From assembly GCA_019415645.1 (NCBI GenBank), contig DXYV01000002.1:96014-160013 (forward strand): 64,000 nucleotides of DNA. The letters run 5' to 3'. Source of the DNA: Clostridiales bacterium. GTDB taxonomy: Bacteria > Bacillota > Clostridia > Oscillospirales > Oscillospiraceae. Under the pieces are notes generated by a model that ran no database searches, was not told the DNA's origin, and saw only the letters and a program-made list of their open reading frames with translations. The position numbers and the translations under genes were made by a program. Of this stretch, positions 18,399-27,169 are shown piece after piece (positions within the stretch are counted from its first letter, which is position 1; every line of letters begins with the position of its first letter).

Positions 18399-19382
18399 AT
18401 GGAACTGACCATTCGCCCCCGCCGTCTGCGGAGCAGCGACTCCCTGCGGCATATGGTGCGGGAGACCCGTATGTCCCCCGACAGTCTGATTTACCCGATC
18501 TTTGTGGACGAGACCCTCTCCGGCCGCCGGCCCATTCCCTCCCTGGAGGGACAGTATCACTATGGCCTGGACTGCGTGTGCGACGCGGTGCGGGAGTGTC
18601 TGGAGGCGGGCGTGGGCCGCTGCATCCTCTTTGGCCTGCCCGCCCGCAAGGACGCGCTGGGCTCCTCCGCCTGGGACGGGCAGGGCGTGGTCCAGCAGGC
18701 CATCCGCGCCATCAAGGCCACATATCCGGACTTCTACGTGATCACCGACGTGTGCATGTGCGAATACACGGACCACGGCCACTGCGGAGCCCTGTGCGGC
18801 CATGAGGTGGACAACGACAAGACGCTGAAGCTGCTGGCCAAGACCGCCCTCTCCCATGCCCAGGCGGGAGCGGACATGGTGGCGCCTTCCGACATGATGG
18901 ACGGCCGGGTGGCCGCCATTCGGGCGGCGCTGGATGAGAATGGATTCCAGAACGTGCCTATTCTGTCCTACTCGGCCAAATACGCCTCCGCCTTCTACGG
19001 CCCCTTCCGGGCGGCGGCGGGCTCTGCGCCCTCCTTCGGCGACCGGAAGAGTTACCAGATGGACCCCCACAACCGGAAAGAGGCCCTGAAGGAGTGCGCC
19101 CTGGATGTGGAGGAGGGGGCCGACCTGCTGATGGTCAAGCCCGCCCTGGCCTATCTGGATGTGATTCGGGAGTGCGCGGACGCCTTTGAGCTGCCCCTGT
19201 GCGCTTATTCCGTGTCCGGCGAGTACGCCATGATCAAGGCGGCGGCGGCCGCCGGCCTGATCGACGAATACCGTGTCATGTGCGAGAGCGCCGTGTCGGT
19301 ATTCCGGGCGGGGGCCAATCTGCTCATCACCTATTACGCCAAGGAGCTGGCTCAGGCCATGAAGAAAGGGGACATCGGCTGA
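18399..19382 (+). CDS. hemB: Delta-aminolevulinic acid dehydratase (porphobilinogen synthase)
   Basis: HemB condenses two aminolevulinates to porphobilinogen. The 327-residue product has the metal-binding cysteine region VCMCEYTDHGHCG, the Schiff-base lysines in LSYSAKYASAFYGPF and LMVKPALAYLD. An AAGGTG site precedes the ATG at 18399. A GTG at 18390 is a possible alternative adding three residues. It overlaps hemL by one base (TGATG). Confidence 0.95.
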   Translation: MELTIRPRRLRSSDSLRHMVRETRMSPDSLIYPIFVDETLSGRRPIPSLEGQYHYGLDCVCDAVRECLEAGVGRCILFGLPARKDALGSSAWDGQGVVQQAIRAIKATYPDFYVITDVCMCEYTDHGHCGALCGHEVDNDKTLKLLAKTALSHAQAGADMVAPSDMMDGRVAAIRAALDENGFQNVPILSYSAKYASAFYGPFRAAAGSAPSFGDRKSYQMDPHNRKEALKECALDVEEGADLLMVKPALAYLDVIRECADAFELPLCAYSVSGEYAMIKAAAAAGLIDEYRVMCESAVSVFRAGANLLITYYAKELAQAMKKGDIG

Positions 19383-20662
19383 TGGACCGTTCGGAACAGC
19401 TGTTTGAAGAAGCGAAGCGGGTGCTGCCCGGCGGAGTCAATTCCCCGGTGCGGGCCTACCGGGCGGTGGGCATGGCCCCCCGCTTTATCACCCGGGCCGA
19501 CGGGGCCTATCTCTGGGATGAGGACGGCAGGCGGTACCTGGACTACGTCTGTTCCTGGGGTCCCATGATTCTGGGGCACAACCACCCGGTCATCCGGGAG
19601 GCGGTGGAGCGGGCGGTCCAGGACGGCCTTTCCTTCGGCGCGCCGACCCGCCGGGAGGTGGAGATCGCCGAGCTGATGGTGGAACTGGTGCCGGGCATCG
19701 AGATGGTGCGCATGGTCAACTCGGGCACCGAGGCGGTCATGTCTGCCCTGCGGCTGGCCCGGGGCGCCACCGGACGGGAGAAGCTCATCAAATTTGAGGG
19801 CTGTTATCACGGACACTCCGACTGTATGCTGGTGAACGCCGGGTCCTCTGCCCTGGCGGGCGGACATCCCTCGTCCGCCGGTGTGCCGGTGGGCGCGGCC
19901 AAGGATACGCTGACGGCCCAGTTCAACGACCTGGACAGCGTCCGGGCCCTGCTGGAGGAGAATCCCGGCCAGGTGGCGGCGGTGATCGTGGAGCCGGTGG
20001 CCGCCAATATGGGCGTGGTGGGACCCGCACCCGGATTTCTGGAGGGCCTGCGGGCCCTGTGCGACCAGCACGGAGCGCTGCTGATCTTTGATGAGGTCAT
20101 CACCGGATTCCGACTGGCGCTGGGCGGCGCCCAGGCATATTTCGGCGTGCAGGCCGACCTGGTGACCTTCGGCAAGATCATCGGCGGCGGTATGCCGGTG
20201 GGGGCTTACTGCGGCAGCCGGGCCCTGATGGAGCAGGTGGCCCCCTGCGGCCCGGTGTATCAGGCGGGAACGCTGTCGGGCAATCCGGTGGCTATGGCGG
20301 CCGGGCTGGCTCAGCTGCGCTACCTCCAGGCCCATCCGGAGGTCTACGACCAGATCGGCCGCTTTGCTCTTCGGCTGGCAGAGGGAATGCGGGACCTGGC
20401 CAAACAGGCCGGCGTGCCGGTGCAGATCAATCAGATCGGCTCCCTGCTGGCCCCCTTCTTCACGCCAACCGCGGTGACCTCCTTCACCGACGCCAAGGGC
20501 AGCGACGTGGGACGCTATGCCCGCTATTTCCAGGGAATGCTGGAGCACGGCGTGGCCCTGGCCCCCGCTCAGTTCGAGGCCATGTTCGTCTCCGCCGCCC
20601 ACGGCGAGGCGGAGCTGAATGCCACGCTGGCGGCAGTGGAACAGACCTTTGCCGCCCTGTAA
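19382..20662 (+). CDS. hemL: Glutamate-1-semialdehyde 2,1-aminomutase
   Basis: HemL converts glutamate-1-semialdehyde to aminolevulinate using PLP. The 426-residue product has LPGGVNSPVRAYRAVG at the start, VNSGTEAVMSALRLAR, FDEVITGFR, and the PLP lysine in FGKIIGGGMPVG. It is the last gene of the operon, so the pathway's first two enzymes (hemA, hemL) bracket the heme section. A strong terminator follows. Confidence 0.95.
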   Translation: MDRSEQLFEEAKRVLPGGVNSPVRAYRAVGMAPRFITRADGAYLWDEDGRRYLDYVCSWGPMILGHNHPVIREAVERAVQDGLSFGAPTRREVEIAELMVELVPGIEMVRMVNSGTEAVMSALRLARGATGREKLIKFEGCYHGHSDCMLVNAGSSALAGGHPSSAGVPVGAAKDTLTAQFNDLDSVRALLEENPGQVAAVIVEPVAANMGVVGPAPGFLEGLRALCDQHGALLIFDEVITGFRLALGGAQAYFGVQADLVTFGKIIGGGMPVGAYCGSRALMEQVAPCGPVYQAGTLSGNPVAMAAGLAQLRYLQAHPEVYDQIGRFALRLAEGMRDLAKQAGVPVQINQIGSLLAPFFTPTAVTSFTDAKGSDVGRYARYFQGMLEHGVALAPAQFEAMFVSAAHGEAELNATLAAVEQTFAAL

Positions 20663-20675
20663 AAGACAACAAAAG

Positions 20676-20715
20676 AGAGCCTGGGTTTTCCAACGGGAAA
20701 ACCCAGGCTCTTTTT
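20676..20715. terminator. Bidirectional terminator between hemL and the secreted protein gene
   Basis: A 16-bp perfect stem (76-91 pairing with 96-711, half-site AGAGCCTGGGTTTTCC) with a four-base loop is followed by TTTTT on the plus strand and CTCTTTTG on the minus strand. Confidence 0.9.
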
Positions 20716-20746
20716 GATTGAAATTTGTTTGGGATGGGTTCCGCCC

Positions 20747-21808
20747 TCAGGGAATCAGATAGAGGTCCAGCAGACGGGCCAGGTCGGCGGCGGGCAGATA
20801 GGTGCTGCCCTCCTGGGCCAGGCTGGCGGCAGAGAGGGTCAGATCCTGCCCGTTGACCTGTGCCGCATCGGCTCCGGCCACATAGGAGAACAGGACGGTG
20901 TCGCCCTCAGAGACCGTCATGGCCTTGGCGGCGTTATCCCAGGTCACCGTATAGCCAAGGGCCTCGCAGACCGCGCGAATGGGCAGGAAGAACTGCCCTT
21001 CGGAATTGGAGATGGCCTTGCTCTCCAGAGCCTGATCATTGACCAGTACGGTGCCGTCCTCAGAGGACTTCAGATAACCGGAGTAGATCGAGGGGAACAC
21101 CAGCACCTTGGAGAGATTGCCGGAGGTATCGGTCCAGACCAGGATACGGGTACCGGGGGTCAGGTCGTTGACGGATACCTCGGTATTGTCGGGGTAGGAC
21201 TGGATGGTAACTTCGTCCTTCAGAATATACTGGCGGTTGCCCTCCTCGTCCAGTTGATCGGTCAGGTTGAAGGTAAGGTCCACGCCCTGATCCGTGGAGA
21301 GCGTGGCACTGATGAGATTGTTTTCCGTCATCAGCGTGGAGATCATGGTGCGGTCTGTGATCTCATAATAGGCGGGAATTCCAAAATCGGCGGGAATGTT
21401 GCCAATGACCACATAAGCAGTAGCCTGGGGCGGCTCGCTTCTGGTCATAACGGGGCTGACATAGGCGTAGACCATTTCGCCGTCAGACAGATCATCCAGC
21501 GTGATGGGGGCGCCGCTCACGGCATCCAGGAAAATAATATTTTCGCCATGCAGGATGATTTCATTGATGACGCCGTCCATCTCGCCGGAATTTTTCAGCT
21601 GCAGGCCGCCGTCCTCCAGCTTGGTCAGCGTACCCCAGACGCGGACGGAGATGGGCTGGGCCGTATTTTCCTGCCCGCCGGTGGTCTCGCTGGCATCCGT
21701 GTCAGTGTTCGGATTGGAGGCGATCAGCGAAGGTGCGGCGGCACTGGCAACCGAGATCAGCAGAGCCGCGCATAGTGTAACAGGGAACAATCGTTTGAAC
21801 CATTTCAT
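20747..21808 (-). CDS. Secreted protein with copper-amine-oxidase-N-like (stalk) domain
   Basis: The 353-residue product has a Sec signal (MKWFKRLF then a hydrophobic stretch and a VASAAAP cleavage region near residue 25). The middle (about 45-270) is a beta-rich region with no recognised family. The C-terminus carries the repeat found in many secreted Firmicutes proteins, FFLPIRAVCEALGYTVTWD followed by a YLPAADLARLL block. These domains are usually linked to cell-wall or surface roles rather than oxidase activity. The ATG at 21808 sits nine bases from GAAAGG. An ATG three codons earlier touches the ribosome site. Confidence 0.75.
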   Translation of the reverse strand: MKWFKRLFPVTLCAALLISVASAAAPSLIASNPNTDTDASETTGGQENTAQPISVRVWGTLTKLEDGGLQLKNSGEMDGVINEIILHGENIIFLDAVSGAPITLDDLSDGEMVYAYVSPVMTRSEPPQATAYVVIGNIPADFGIPAYYEITDRTMISTLMTENNLISATLSTDQGVDLTFNLTDQLDEEGNRQYILKDEVTIQSYPDNTEVSVNDLTPGTRILVWTDTSGNLSKVLVFPSIYSGYLKSSEDGTVLVNDQALESKAISNSEGQFFLPIRAVCEALGYTVTWDNAAKAMTVSEGDTVLFSYVAGADAAQVNGQDLTLSAASLAQEGSTYLPAADLARLLDLYLIP

Positions 21809-21903
21809 CGTTCTCATCCTTTCGGAACATCGAATTTGAAACGGGCGAATTTTCCCGTTCTGCTTACATAGACGGCAGCGCAGAACGAAAGTTCCCGAAA
21901 AAC

Positions 21904-23115
21904 TCAAATTTTTTTGCCGTGCCGGGCACAGAAGCGGCGCATCCAGGTCATGAGAATCACCGGTACCACGCACACCAAGGCGCAGGCCACAAAGACCGGC
22001 GTGAAGTCACCCGCATTGCCCACTGCGGAGGCGATCCGACCAAAGAGAATGGAGGAAATGGCAATGGAGATCATTACAAAGCCGTAATTGGTGGCGGAGT
22101 TTTTGGCCCCGTAGAGTTCCGTGGCCATGACGGGGTTGACGCCGGAGGTACCGCCATAGGTCATGGCGATGAGGAACACCGCCGCGATATAGGCCACCCC
22201 GGTGGCAAAGATGATCCAGATGCAGGCTAGGGCGGAGAGCACACAGCACACGATGATGGTGGTGCTGCGGCCAATCTTATCCGACAGGGCGGGGGCGGCG
22301 ATGCGGCCCAGGGCATTGGCCACGCCGGTACACATGACGGCAGCCAGGGCCATCGTGGAATCCATGCCACGGGAGAGCGCCAGGGTGGTGATGAAGGGGA
22401 CCAGCACCAGATAGGCGGCGGAGGAGAGAATCATGGAGCCGGTGATGCACCAGTACATGGGGGTACGCAGCATCTCCCGGGCGGTGAACTGCTTGAACTC
22501 GTCCGGGCGCAGCACCTTGGAAGCCTCGGCCATGTAATACTCCTGGGTGGGCTTATGGATAAAGAGCGCAGCCACAATGGTGATCACGGCAAAGACAACG
22601 GCCAGGATTTCAAAGGTAGCGGGCACGCCCAGCGTGGACAGCAGACGTTCGGCCACCGGCGAGAGGATAACCACCGACAGGCCGAAGAAGGAGACCGTCA
22701 GGCCGGTAATCAGACCGGTCTGAGCGGCGAACCACTTTTGCAGGACCTGGAGCACCGTACAGTAGGCAAAGCCGCAGCCCAGCCCGGACAGGGTGGAGTA
22801 GGTCAGGTAGATCAGCCAGGGATTGGAGGAGGGCAGCAGGCTGGTCAGATACATGCCCAGCGAGAACATGACGCAGCCCACAATGGTGATCAGCCGGTTG
22901 GAGACCTTTTCCTGAAACAGACCGCCGATGATGTTGCCCAGCACAAACATGGCGATCATGATGGAGGAGGTCATAGCCACCTGGCCGCTCTCCCAGCCGT
23001 GAAATTCCACTACGTAGGGCTGAAAGACCGACCACATGTACAGAATGCCCACGCAGAGCATGATGACCAGGCCGGCGATCAGGACGATGATTTTTTGGCG
23101 TTTGATGGAATCCAT
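21904..23115 (-). CDS. MFS transporter, OFA (oxalate/formate antiporter-like) family
   Basis: This 403-residue membrane protein has twelve hydrophobic segments. Features of the OFA group are ILYMWSVFQPYVVE in the first loop, LSGLGCGFAYCTVLQVLQKWF around helix 4-5, and the DKIGR loop after helix 8. OFA proteins exchange small carboxylates and related anions. The substrate here is unknown. The divergent LysR regulator and the nearby aromatic-degradation operon suggest an aromatic or short-chain carboxylate. AGGGAG precedes the ATG. Confidence 0.8.
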   Translation of the reverse strand: MDSIKRQKIIVLIAGLVIMLCVGILYMWSVFQPYVVEFHGWESGQVAMTSSIMIAMFVLGNIIGGLFQEKVSNRLITIVGCVMFSLGMYLTSLLPSSNPWLIYLTYSTLSGLGCGFAYCTVLQVLQKWFAAQTGLITGLTVSFFGLSVVILSPVAERLLSTLGVPATFEILAVVFAVITIVAALFIHKPTQEYYMAEASKVLRPDEFKQFTAREMLRTPMYWCITGSMILSSAAYLVLVPFITTLALSRGMDSTMALAAVMCTGVANALGRIAAPALSDKIGRSTTIIVCCVLSALACIWIIFATGVAYIAAVFLIAMTYGGTSGVNPVMATELYGAKNSATNYGFVMISIAISSILFGRIASAVGNAGDFTPVFVACALVCVVPVILMTWMRRFCARHGKKI

Positions 23116-23143
23116 GAAACAACACTCCCTATAATTAAAAAGT

Positions 23144-23333
23144 AATATCAGCTAAAACGATATTGTAATACCAAAACCGAAAAAATGCCATACAAACTTT
23201 TACGCGGCCGCCGCTGCTTTTTTGAAACTTTGATAGAAAAAACTGTATAATAGAAAAACTGAATTATATAATAATAAAATAAAATCAATCTGTCAAGCGC
23301 TTCCTTGACAGCGGCGGAATTTTCCGGCATAAT
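23144..23333. promoter_or_regulatory. Back-to-back promoters of the OFA transporter and the LysR gene
   Basis: Plus strand: TTGACA (23305-23310), 17 bases, CATAAT (23328-23333), directed to the LysR gene. Minus strand: TTGACA (23296-23291), 17 bases, TATTAT, directed to the transporter. The two -35 boxes form an inverted repeat TGTCAAG/CTTGACA with a six-base centre. AATATC-N9-GATATT (23144-23164) is a plausible LysR-type site in the transporter leader. Confidence 0.65.
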
Positions 23334-23354
23334 GGGGCAAATGAGGTGTTTCCG

Positions 23355-24257
23355 ATGGATATTAGTCAGCTCAAATACTTTATTTCCGTGGCCCAGACCC
23401 TGAACTTCTCCGAGGCGGCCCGCCGCAACGGAATCAGCCAGCCGGCCATCAGCCACCACATCGGCGAACTGGAGAAGCAGCTGGGCTGCCGGCTGTTTGA
23501 GCGCAGCCGCCGCAGCGTGGTCATGACCGAACAGGGCCGGGAGTTCCTGCCCTACGCGGTGGACATCGTGGAGACGGCGGAAAAGGCGGCCTTTCAGCTC
23601 AGCCAGCGGGAAAAGGGCGTGGGCGGCCATGTGACCATCGCCGCCCTGACCACCTCCAGCCAGGTGCTGTCCAAGTGCCTGGCCCGGTTTGCCGAGCTCT
23701 ATCCCCAGATCAGCGTGGACATCGCCTTTACCTCCGGCCGCAGCCAGGTGATCGCCATGAATGAGGATAAATACGACTTTCATTTCGCGGTCCGGGAGAT
23801 GGTGCCCAACGGGGAGACTTTCTCCTATGTAGTCTCCAACACGGATCACCTGTGTGTGGCCTTTCCGGCCGACCACCCCCAGGCGAAGGAGCCGTTGGAT
23901 TTTGCTAAGCTCAAGGGGGAGCGGTTCATCGCGGTGTCTGAGGGGGACGGCCCGGCCCTGTATAACGAGATCATGAAGGTATGCCGCGCCCGGCGCTACC
24001 ATCCCAATATCTGCTATAAGTTCGACCGGGCGGAGGCGGTGCTGCTGGCGGTGGGCGCGGGCCTGGGCATCTCCATTATCCCGGAAGCGGTGAGCAAGGT
24101 GTTCTTTGCCGAGCATGTGGTGTTTCAACGCATCGAGGGCGAGGACGCGCTGCGCACCTATGTGATCGCCTGGCGCCGGGAACTGCTCAATCCGGCGGCC
24201 AAGCTCTTTCTCCAGACCGTGCAGGAGGTCATTGGCCCGGCTCCCGCAGAAGCATAA
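23355..24257 (+). CDS. LysR-family transcriptional regulator
   Basis: The 300-residue product has the N-terminal winged helix-turn-helix (ISQLKYFISVAQTLNFSEAA then GISQPAISHHIGELE, residues 3-46) and a periplasmic-binding-like effector domain from about residue 90. The ATG follows GAGG by eight bases; an upstream GTG adds three residues. It is divergent from the OFA transporter, which it probably controls. It could also respond to a ligand of the neighbouring catabolic operon. Confidence 0.88.
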   Translation: MDISQLKYFISVAQTLNFSEAARRNGISQPAISHHIGELEKQLGCRLFERSRRSVVMTEQGREFLPYAVDIVETAEKAAFQLSQREKGVGGHVTIAALTTSSQVLSKCLARFAELYPQISVDIAFTSGRSQVIAMNEDKYDFHFAVREMVPNGETFSYVVSNTDHLCVAFPADHPQAKEPLDFAKLKGERFIAVSEGDGPALYNEIMKVCRARRYHPNICYKFDRAEAVLLAVGAGLGISIIPEAVSKVFFAEHVVFQRIEGEDALRTYVIAWRRELLNPAAKLFLQTVQEVIGPAPAEA

Positions 24258-24264
24258 AAAATCC

Positions 24265-24302
24265 AACGCCCCCGGCAGAAGCAATTCTGCCGGGGGCGTT
24301 TT
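24265..24302. terminator. Bidirectional terminator
   Basis: A 16-bp perfect stem (AACGCCCCCGGCAGAA and its complement) with loop GCAA is flanked by TTTT on the plus side and by an A-run (T-run on the minus strand). It separates the LysR gene from the convergent end of the catabolic operon. Confidence 0.9.
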
Positions 24303-24332
24303 GAGTCAATCAAAGAGTTGGAGCGTTTTCAC

Positions 24333-25736
24333 TCAAGCTGCAAGGGACGAGCGGTTCCGGCCGCCCAACAGACCGCCGAGCACGATCAGGACCAGCGCGG
24401 CGGCCAGGCCCAGGAACAGGGAGTCAAAGGGCACTCCCATGAGCTCACCCGCCAGGACCATGACGGGGCCGGCGATGATCGCGGCAATGGCCCAGCGCCG
24501 GTCCACCTTTCCGGGGAAGAAGAGCGCGGCACACAGGGGGCAGAACACCACCGCCGCCCGCAGGCCCATGGACATGAACCCAAATTGCAAAATGAGGTCG
24601 CCCAGGGTGCCGGTAGACATGCAGCAGGCCAGAGCCAGAATGACCACGATCCATACCTTGGAGAGCCAGCTGGCGCGGCGGGCGTCGTCGAACTTGTGGG
24701 TCACCTTTTTCACGATGTCATTGTTGAGCACCGTGGAAATGCCCAGCGCCAGCCCGGCGCCGGTGCCCACCGTGGCGATGAACAGAGTGGCCAGAATCAC
24801 CCCGGCGAACAGGGAAGGGATATGGGAAGTCACGAAGGTGGTCAGGGCGGTCTTGGCGGTCAGGCCGGGGTAGAGCGCAGCGTTGGCCCGCATATACAGC
24901 CCCACCAGAATCCCGCCGATTCCAATGGGCGGAATGAGAAAGGCGGAGAGAAGCGCGCCGCCCTGTCCGGCCCGGTCACTTTTGGCGGAGAGAACCGCCT
25001 GGGCGTAGGTCTGAGTGGTCAGCACGCCGAAGAGCAGGGACAGGCCGGCCCCCAGGTCGGTGCCCGCGCCCCGGGCGAACAGGGAGAAGAAGGGGACTCC
25101 CTCCGGGTTGTCGATTCCGTGGACCATCTCCACAAAGGAGGACAGGCCGCCCACCCGGGCCAGAACCAGCACGCCGCAGGCCATCATGGCGATATAGAGC
25201 AGGATGGTCTTGAGAATCCCCACCATACCCGCGCCCTTGGTGCCGCCGAACACTACATACAGCACCATGAACACCGCGGTGATGATGACCGCCGGAACGA
25301 TATCCAGATCAGGCAGAATTACCGCGATGACCGCGGAGGCGGCAATAAGCTGGGAGATAATGTTGATGAAGGTGCCCACCGAATTGAGGATGGAGGCGGT
25401 CATACCGGCGGCAGGGCCGAATTCGTTGCGGATCATGCCCACCAGAGTAGGGGAGCTGGCCCGGCGCAGCGGGACGACATAGACCAGGGCCAGCACCAGG
25501 CAGGAGATTCCGCCGCCCAGGGTGAACCACCAGGCCGACATGCCGAATTCATAGGCCAGCTGGGCGGTGCCCACGGTGGAGGAGCCCCCGACCAGCGTGC
25601 CGATGATTACGCCGGCCACGATGGGCGCGCCGTTTTTGGCCTGGTCGCCGCCCTTGTTCCGGGCGCCCGACCAGATGGACAGCCCCACAATGACGATCAG
25701 GGTGGCGGCCAGACCCAGCAGGAGAAGGCTGTCCAT
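24333..25736 (-). CDS. Sodium:solute symporter (SSS-like family)
   Basis: This 467-residue membrane protein has about twelve hydrophobic segments. It starts MDSLLLLGLAATLIVIVG and has SIWSGARNKGG, LVGGSSTVGTAQLAYEFG and TQTYAQAVLSAKS, segments resembling the sodium:solute symporter superfamily. Its start overlaps the CoA-transferase B stop by one base (TAATG), so it is translationally coupled to the catabolic operon. It likely brings in the operon's substrate or moves a short-chain acid. The substrate cannot be read from the sequence. Confidence 0.75.
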   Translation of the reverse strand: MDSLLLLGLAATLIVIVGLSIWSGARNKGGDQAKNGAPIVAGVIIGTLVGGSSTVGTAQLAYEFGMSAWWFTLGGGISCLVLALVYVVPLRRASSPTLVGMIRNEFGPAAGMTASILNSVGTFINIISQLIAASAVIAVILPDLDIVPAVIITAVFMVLYVVFGGTKGAGMVGILKTILLYIAMMACGVLVLARVGGLSSFVEMVHGIDNPEGVPFFSLFARGAGTDLGAGLSLLFGVLTTQTYAQAVLSAKSDRAGQGGALLSAFLIPPIGIGGILVGLYMRANAALYPGLTAKTALTTFVTSHIPSLFAGVILATLFIATVGTGAGLALGISTVLNNDIVKKVTHKFDDARRASWLSKVWIVVILALACCMSTGTLGDLILQFGFMSMGLRAAVVFCPLCAALFFPGKVDRRWAIAAIIAGPVMVLAGELMGVPFDSLFLGLAAALVLIVLGGLLGGRNRSSLAA

Positions 25737-26386
25737 TATACCATGCACCCGATTTCGTCGGGGATCATGAGGTCGGCCTCGGTCTTGGCGCGGACCTCCT
25801 CCACGGTGACGCCTGGGGCCAGCTCCTCCAGGACCAGCCCCTGGCCGTTGTAGTGGAGCACACACAGCTCGGTGACGATGTAATCCACCTCGTGAGCGGC
25901 GGTGAGAGGCAGGGAGCAGTGCTTGAGGATTTTGGGCGCGCCGGATTTGGTGCAGTGCTCCATGGTGACGATGACCTGATTGGCGCCGGCCACCAAGTCC
26001 ATGCCGCCGCCCATGCCGGGCACCTTCTTGCCGGGGATGATCCAGTTGGCCAGATTACCCTCCTGGTCCACCTCCAGGGCGCCCAGAACGGTGGCGTTCA
26101 CATGGCCGCCCCGGATGAGGCCGAAGGACATGCAGCTGTCAAAGGTACAGCCGCCGGCCAGGATGGAGGCGGGCTGGCCCCCGGCGTTGACCACGTCGTG
26201 GTCCCAGGCGTCCTCGGTAGGGGTGGGCCCGATGCCGATGAAGCCGTTTTCCGACTGGAGCTGGATCTCCACGCCCTCGGGGAGATAGTTGGCTACTTGT
26301 GTGGGCATACCGATGCCCAGATTGACCAGATCGCCGTCCCGAAAGAATTTCGCGGCACGGCGGACAATGAGTTCTCTTCCTTCCAT
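25736..26386 (-). CDS. 3-oxoacid CoA-transferase, subunit B
   Basis: This beta subunit carries the catalytic glutamate E46 in LQSENGFIGIGP, plus LVNLGIGMPTQV and GMGGGMDLVAGA. The 216-residue length is standard for the AtoA/ScoB type. With subunit A just upstream it moves CoA between acetoacetate or a similar 3-oxoacid and acetyl-CoA, butyryl-CoA or succinyl-CoA. In this operon it would activate the free acetoacetate released by the lyase. Confidence 0.92.
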   Translation of the reverse strand: MEGRELIVRRAAKFFRDGDLVNLGIGMPTQVANYLPEGVEIQLQSENGFIGIGPTPTEDAWDHDVVNAGGQPASILAGGCTFDSCMSFGLIRGGHVNATVLGALEVDQEGNLANWIIPGKKVPGMGGGMDLVAGANQVIVTMEHCTKSGAPKILKHCSLPLTAAHEVDYIVTELCVLHYNGQGLVLEELAPGVTVEEVRAKTEADLMIPDEIGCMV

Positions 26387-26401
26387 AGCAGTCGTGCCTC
26401 C

Positions 26402-27058
26402 TTACAGTTTGACGATCATATCGACGCAGACGCCGGGGGTGCAGACCAGGTCGGGATCGATCGCGCCGACCTCCACGATCTCCTCTACCTCGGCGATGAC
26501 GAAATCCGCGGCCATGGCCATCATGGGATTGAAATTCTTGGCGGCCCGGCGGTAGACCAGGTTGCCGGAGGGATCGGCCTTCCAGGCCTTGACCACGGCT
26601 ACCTCCGCCCGCAGGGGAGTCTCCAGCAGATACTTTTTGCCGTTGACCTCGATCTCCTGCTTGCCCTCGGCCACCACGGTGCCCACGCCGGTGGGGGTGA
26701 GCACGCCGCCCAGGCCGGTGCCGCCGCAGCGGATGCGCTCGGCCAGGGTGCCCTGGGGCACCAGGGTGACCTGGAGGGTGCCGGCGTTCATCTGCTCGGC
26801 TACCTTGGGGTTGAGGCCCACATGGGAGGCCACCAGACTGGCCGCCCGCCGCTCCACGATGAGGGTGCCGATGCCGTCGGCCTTGTCGTTGCCGGCGTCA
26901 TTGGCGATGATGTGCAGGTCCTTCAGGCCGGCGTCCGCCATGGCCCGGCAGAATTTGTTGGGGGAGCCCACGTTGGTAAAGCCGGCCAGCATGACCGTCA
27001 TTCCGTCATGGCATTTCGCCAGCGCTTCCTCCAAGGTAACTACTTTCTGTTTCGGCAT
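26402..27058 (-). CDS. 3-oxoacid CoA-transferase, subunit A
   Basis: The 218-residue alpha subunit (AtoD/ScoA type) starts MPKQKVVTLEEALAKCHDG and has VMLAGFTNVGSPN, LIVERRAASLVASHVGLNP and GTLAERIRCGGTGLGG. The ATG at 27058 is nine bases after GGAAAGG; an ATG three codons earlier touches the ribosome site. The gene lies 15 bases before subunit B. About 110 bases with two stem-loops separate it from the dehydrogenase upstream. Confidence 0.92.
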   Translation of the reverse strand: MPKQKVVTLEEALAKCHDGMTVMLAGFTNVGSPNKFCRAMADAGLKDLHIIANDAGNDKADGIGTLIVERRAASLVASHVGLNPKVAEQMNAGTLQVTLVPQGTLAERIRCGGTGLGGVLTPTGVGTVVAEGKQEIEVNGKKYLLETPLRAEVAVVKAWKADPSGNLVYRRAAKNFNPMMAMAADFVIAEVEEIVEVGAIDPDLVCTPGVCVDMIVKL

Positions 27059-27133
27059 TGATTCCATCCTTTCCTGTGAACAGGGCGGCTGTGCCGCCTT
27101 CGGGGGTCCGCGCCTCAGCGCGGAGATTTGAGC

Positions 27134-27160
27134 GGGGACGCCGCTGCAAACGGCGTCCCC
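27134..27160 (-). promoter_or_regulatory. Intra-operon stem-loop before CoA-transferase A
   Basis: GGGGACGCCG pairs with CGGCGTCCCC across a seven-base loop. A smaller CCGCGC/GCGCGG hairpin lies nearer subunit A (about 27107-27121). No T-run follows on the minus strand. An mRNA-processing, stabilising or attenuating element is more likely than a full terminator. Confidence 0.5.
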
Positions 27161-27169
27161 GAGCGGTGC

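Noticed and set aside
27062..27169. Terminator splitting the catabolic operon before CoA-transferase A
   Set aside because: The stem-loop is strong but no T-run follows on the transcribed strand, and I see no new promoter before CoA-transferase A.
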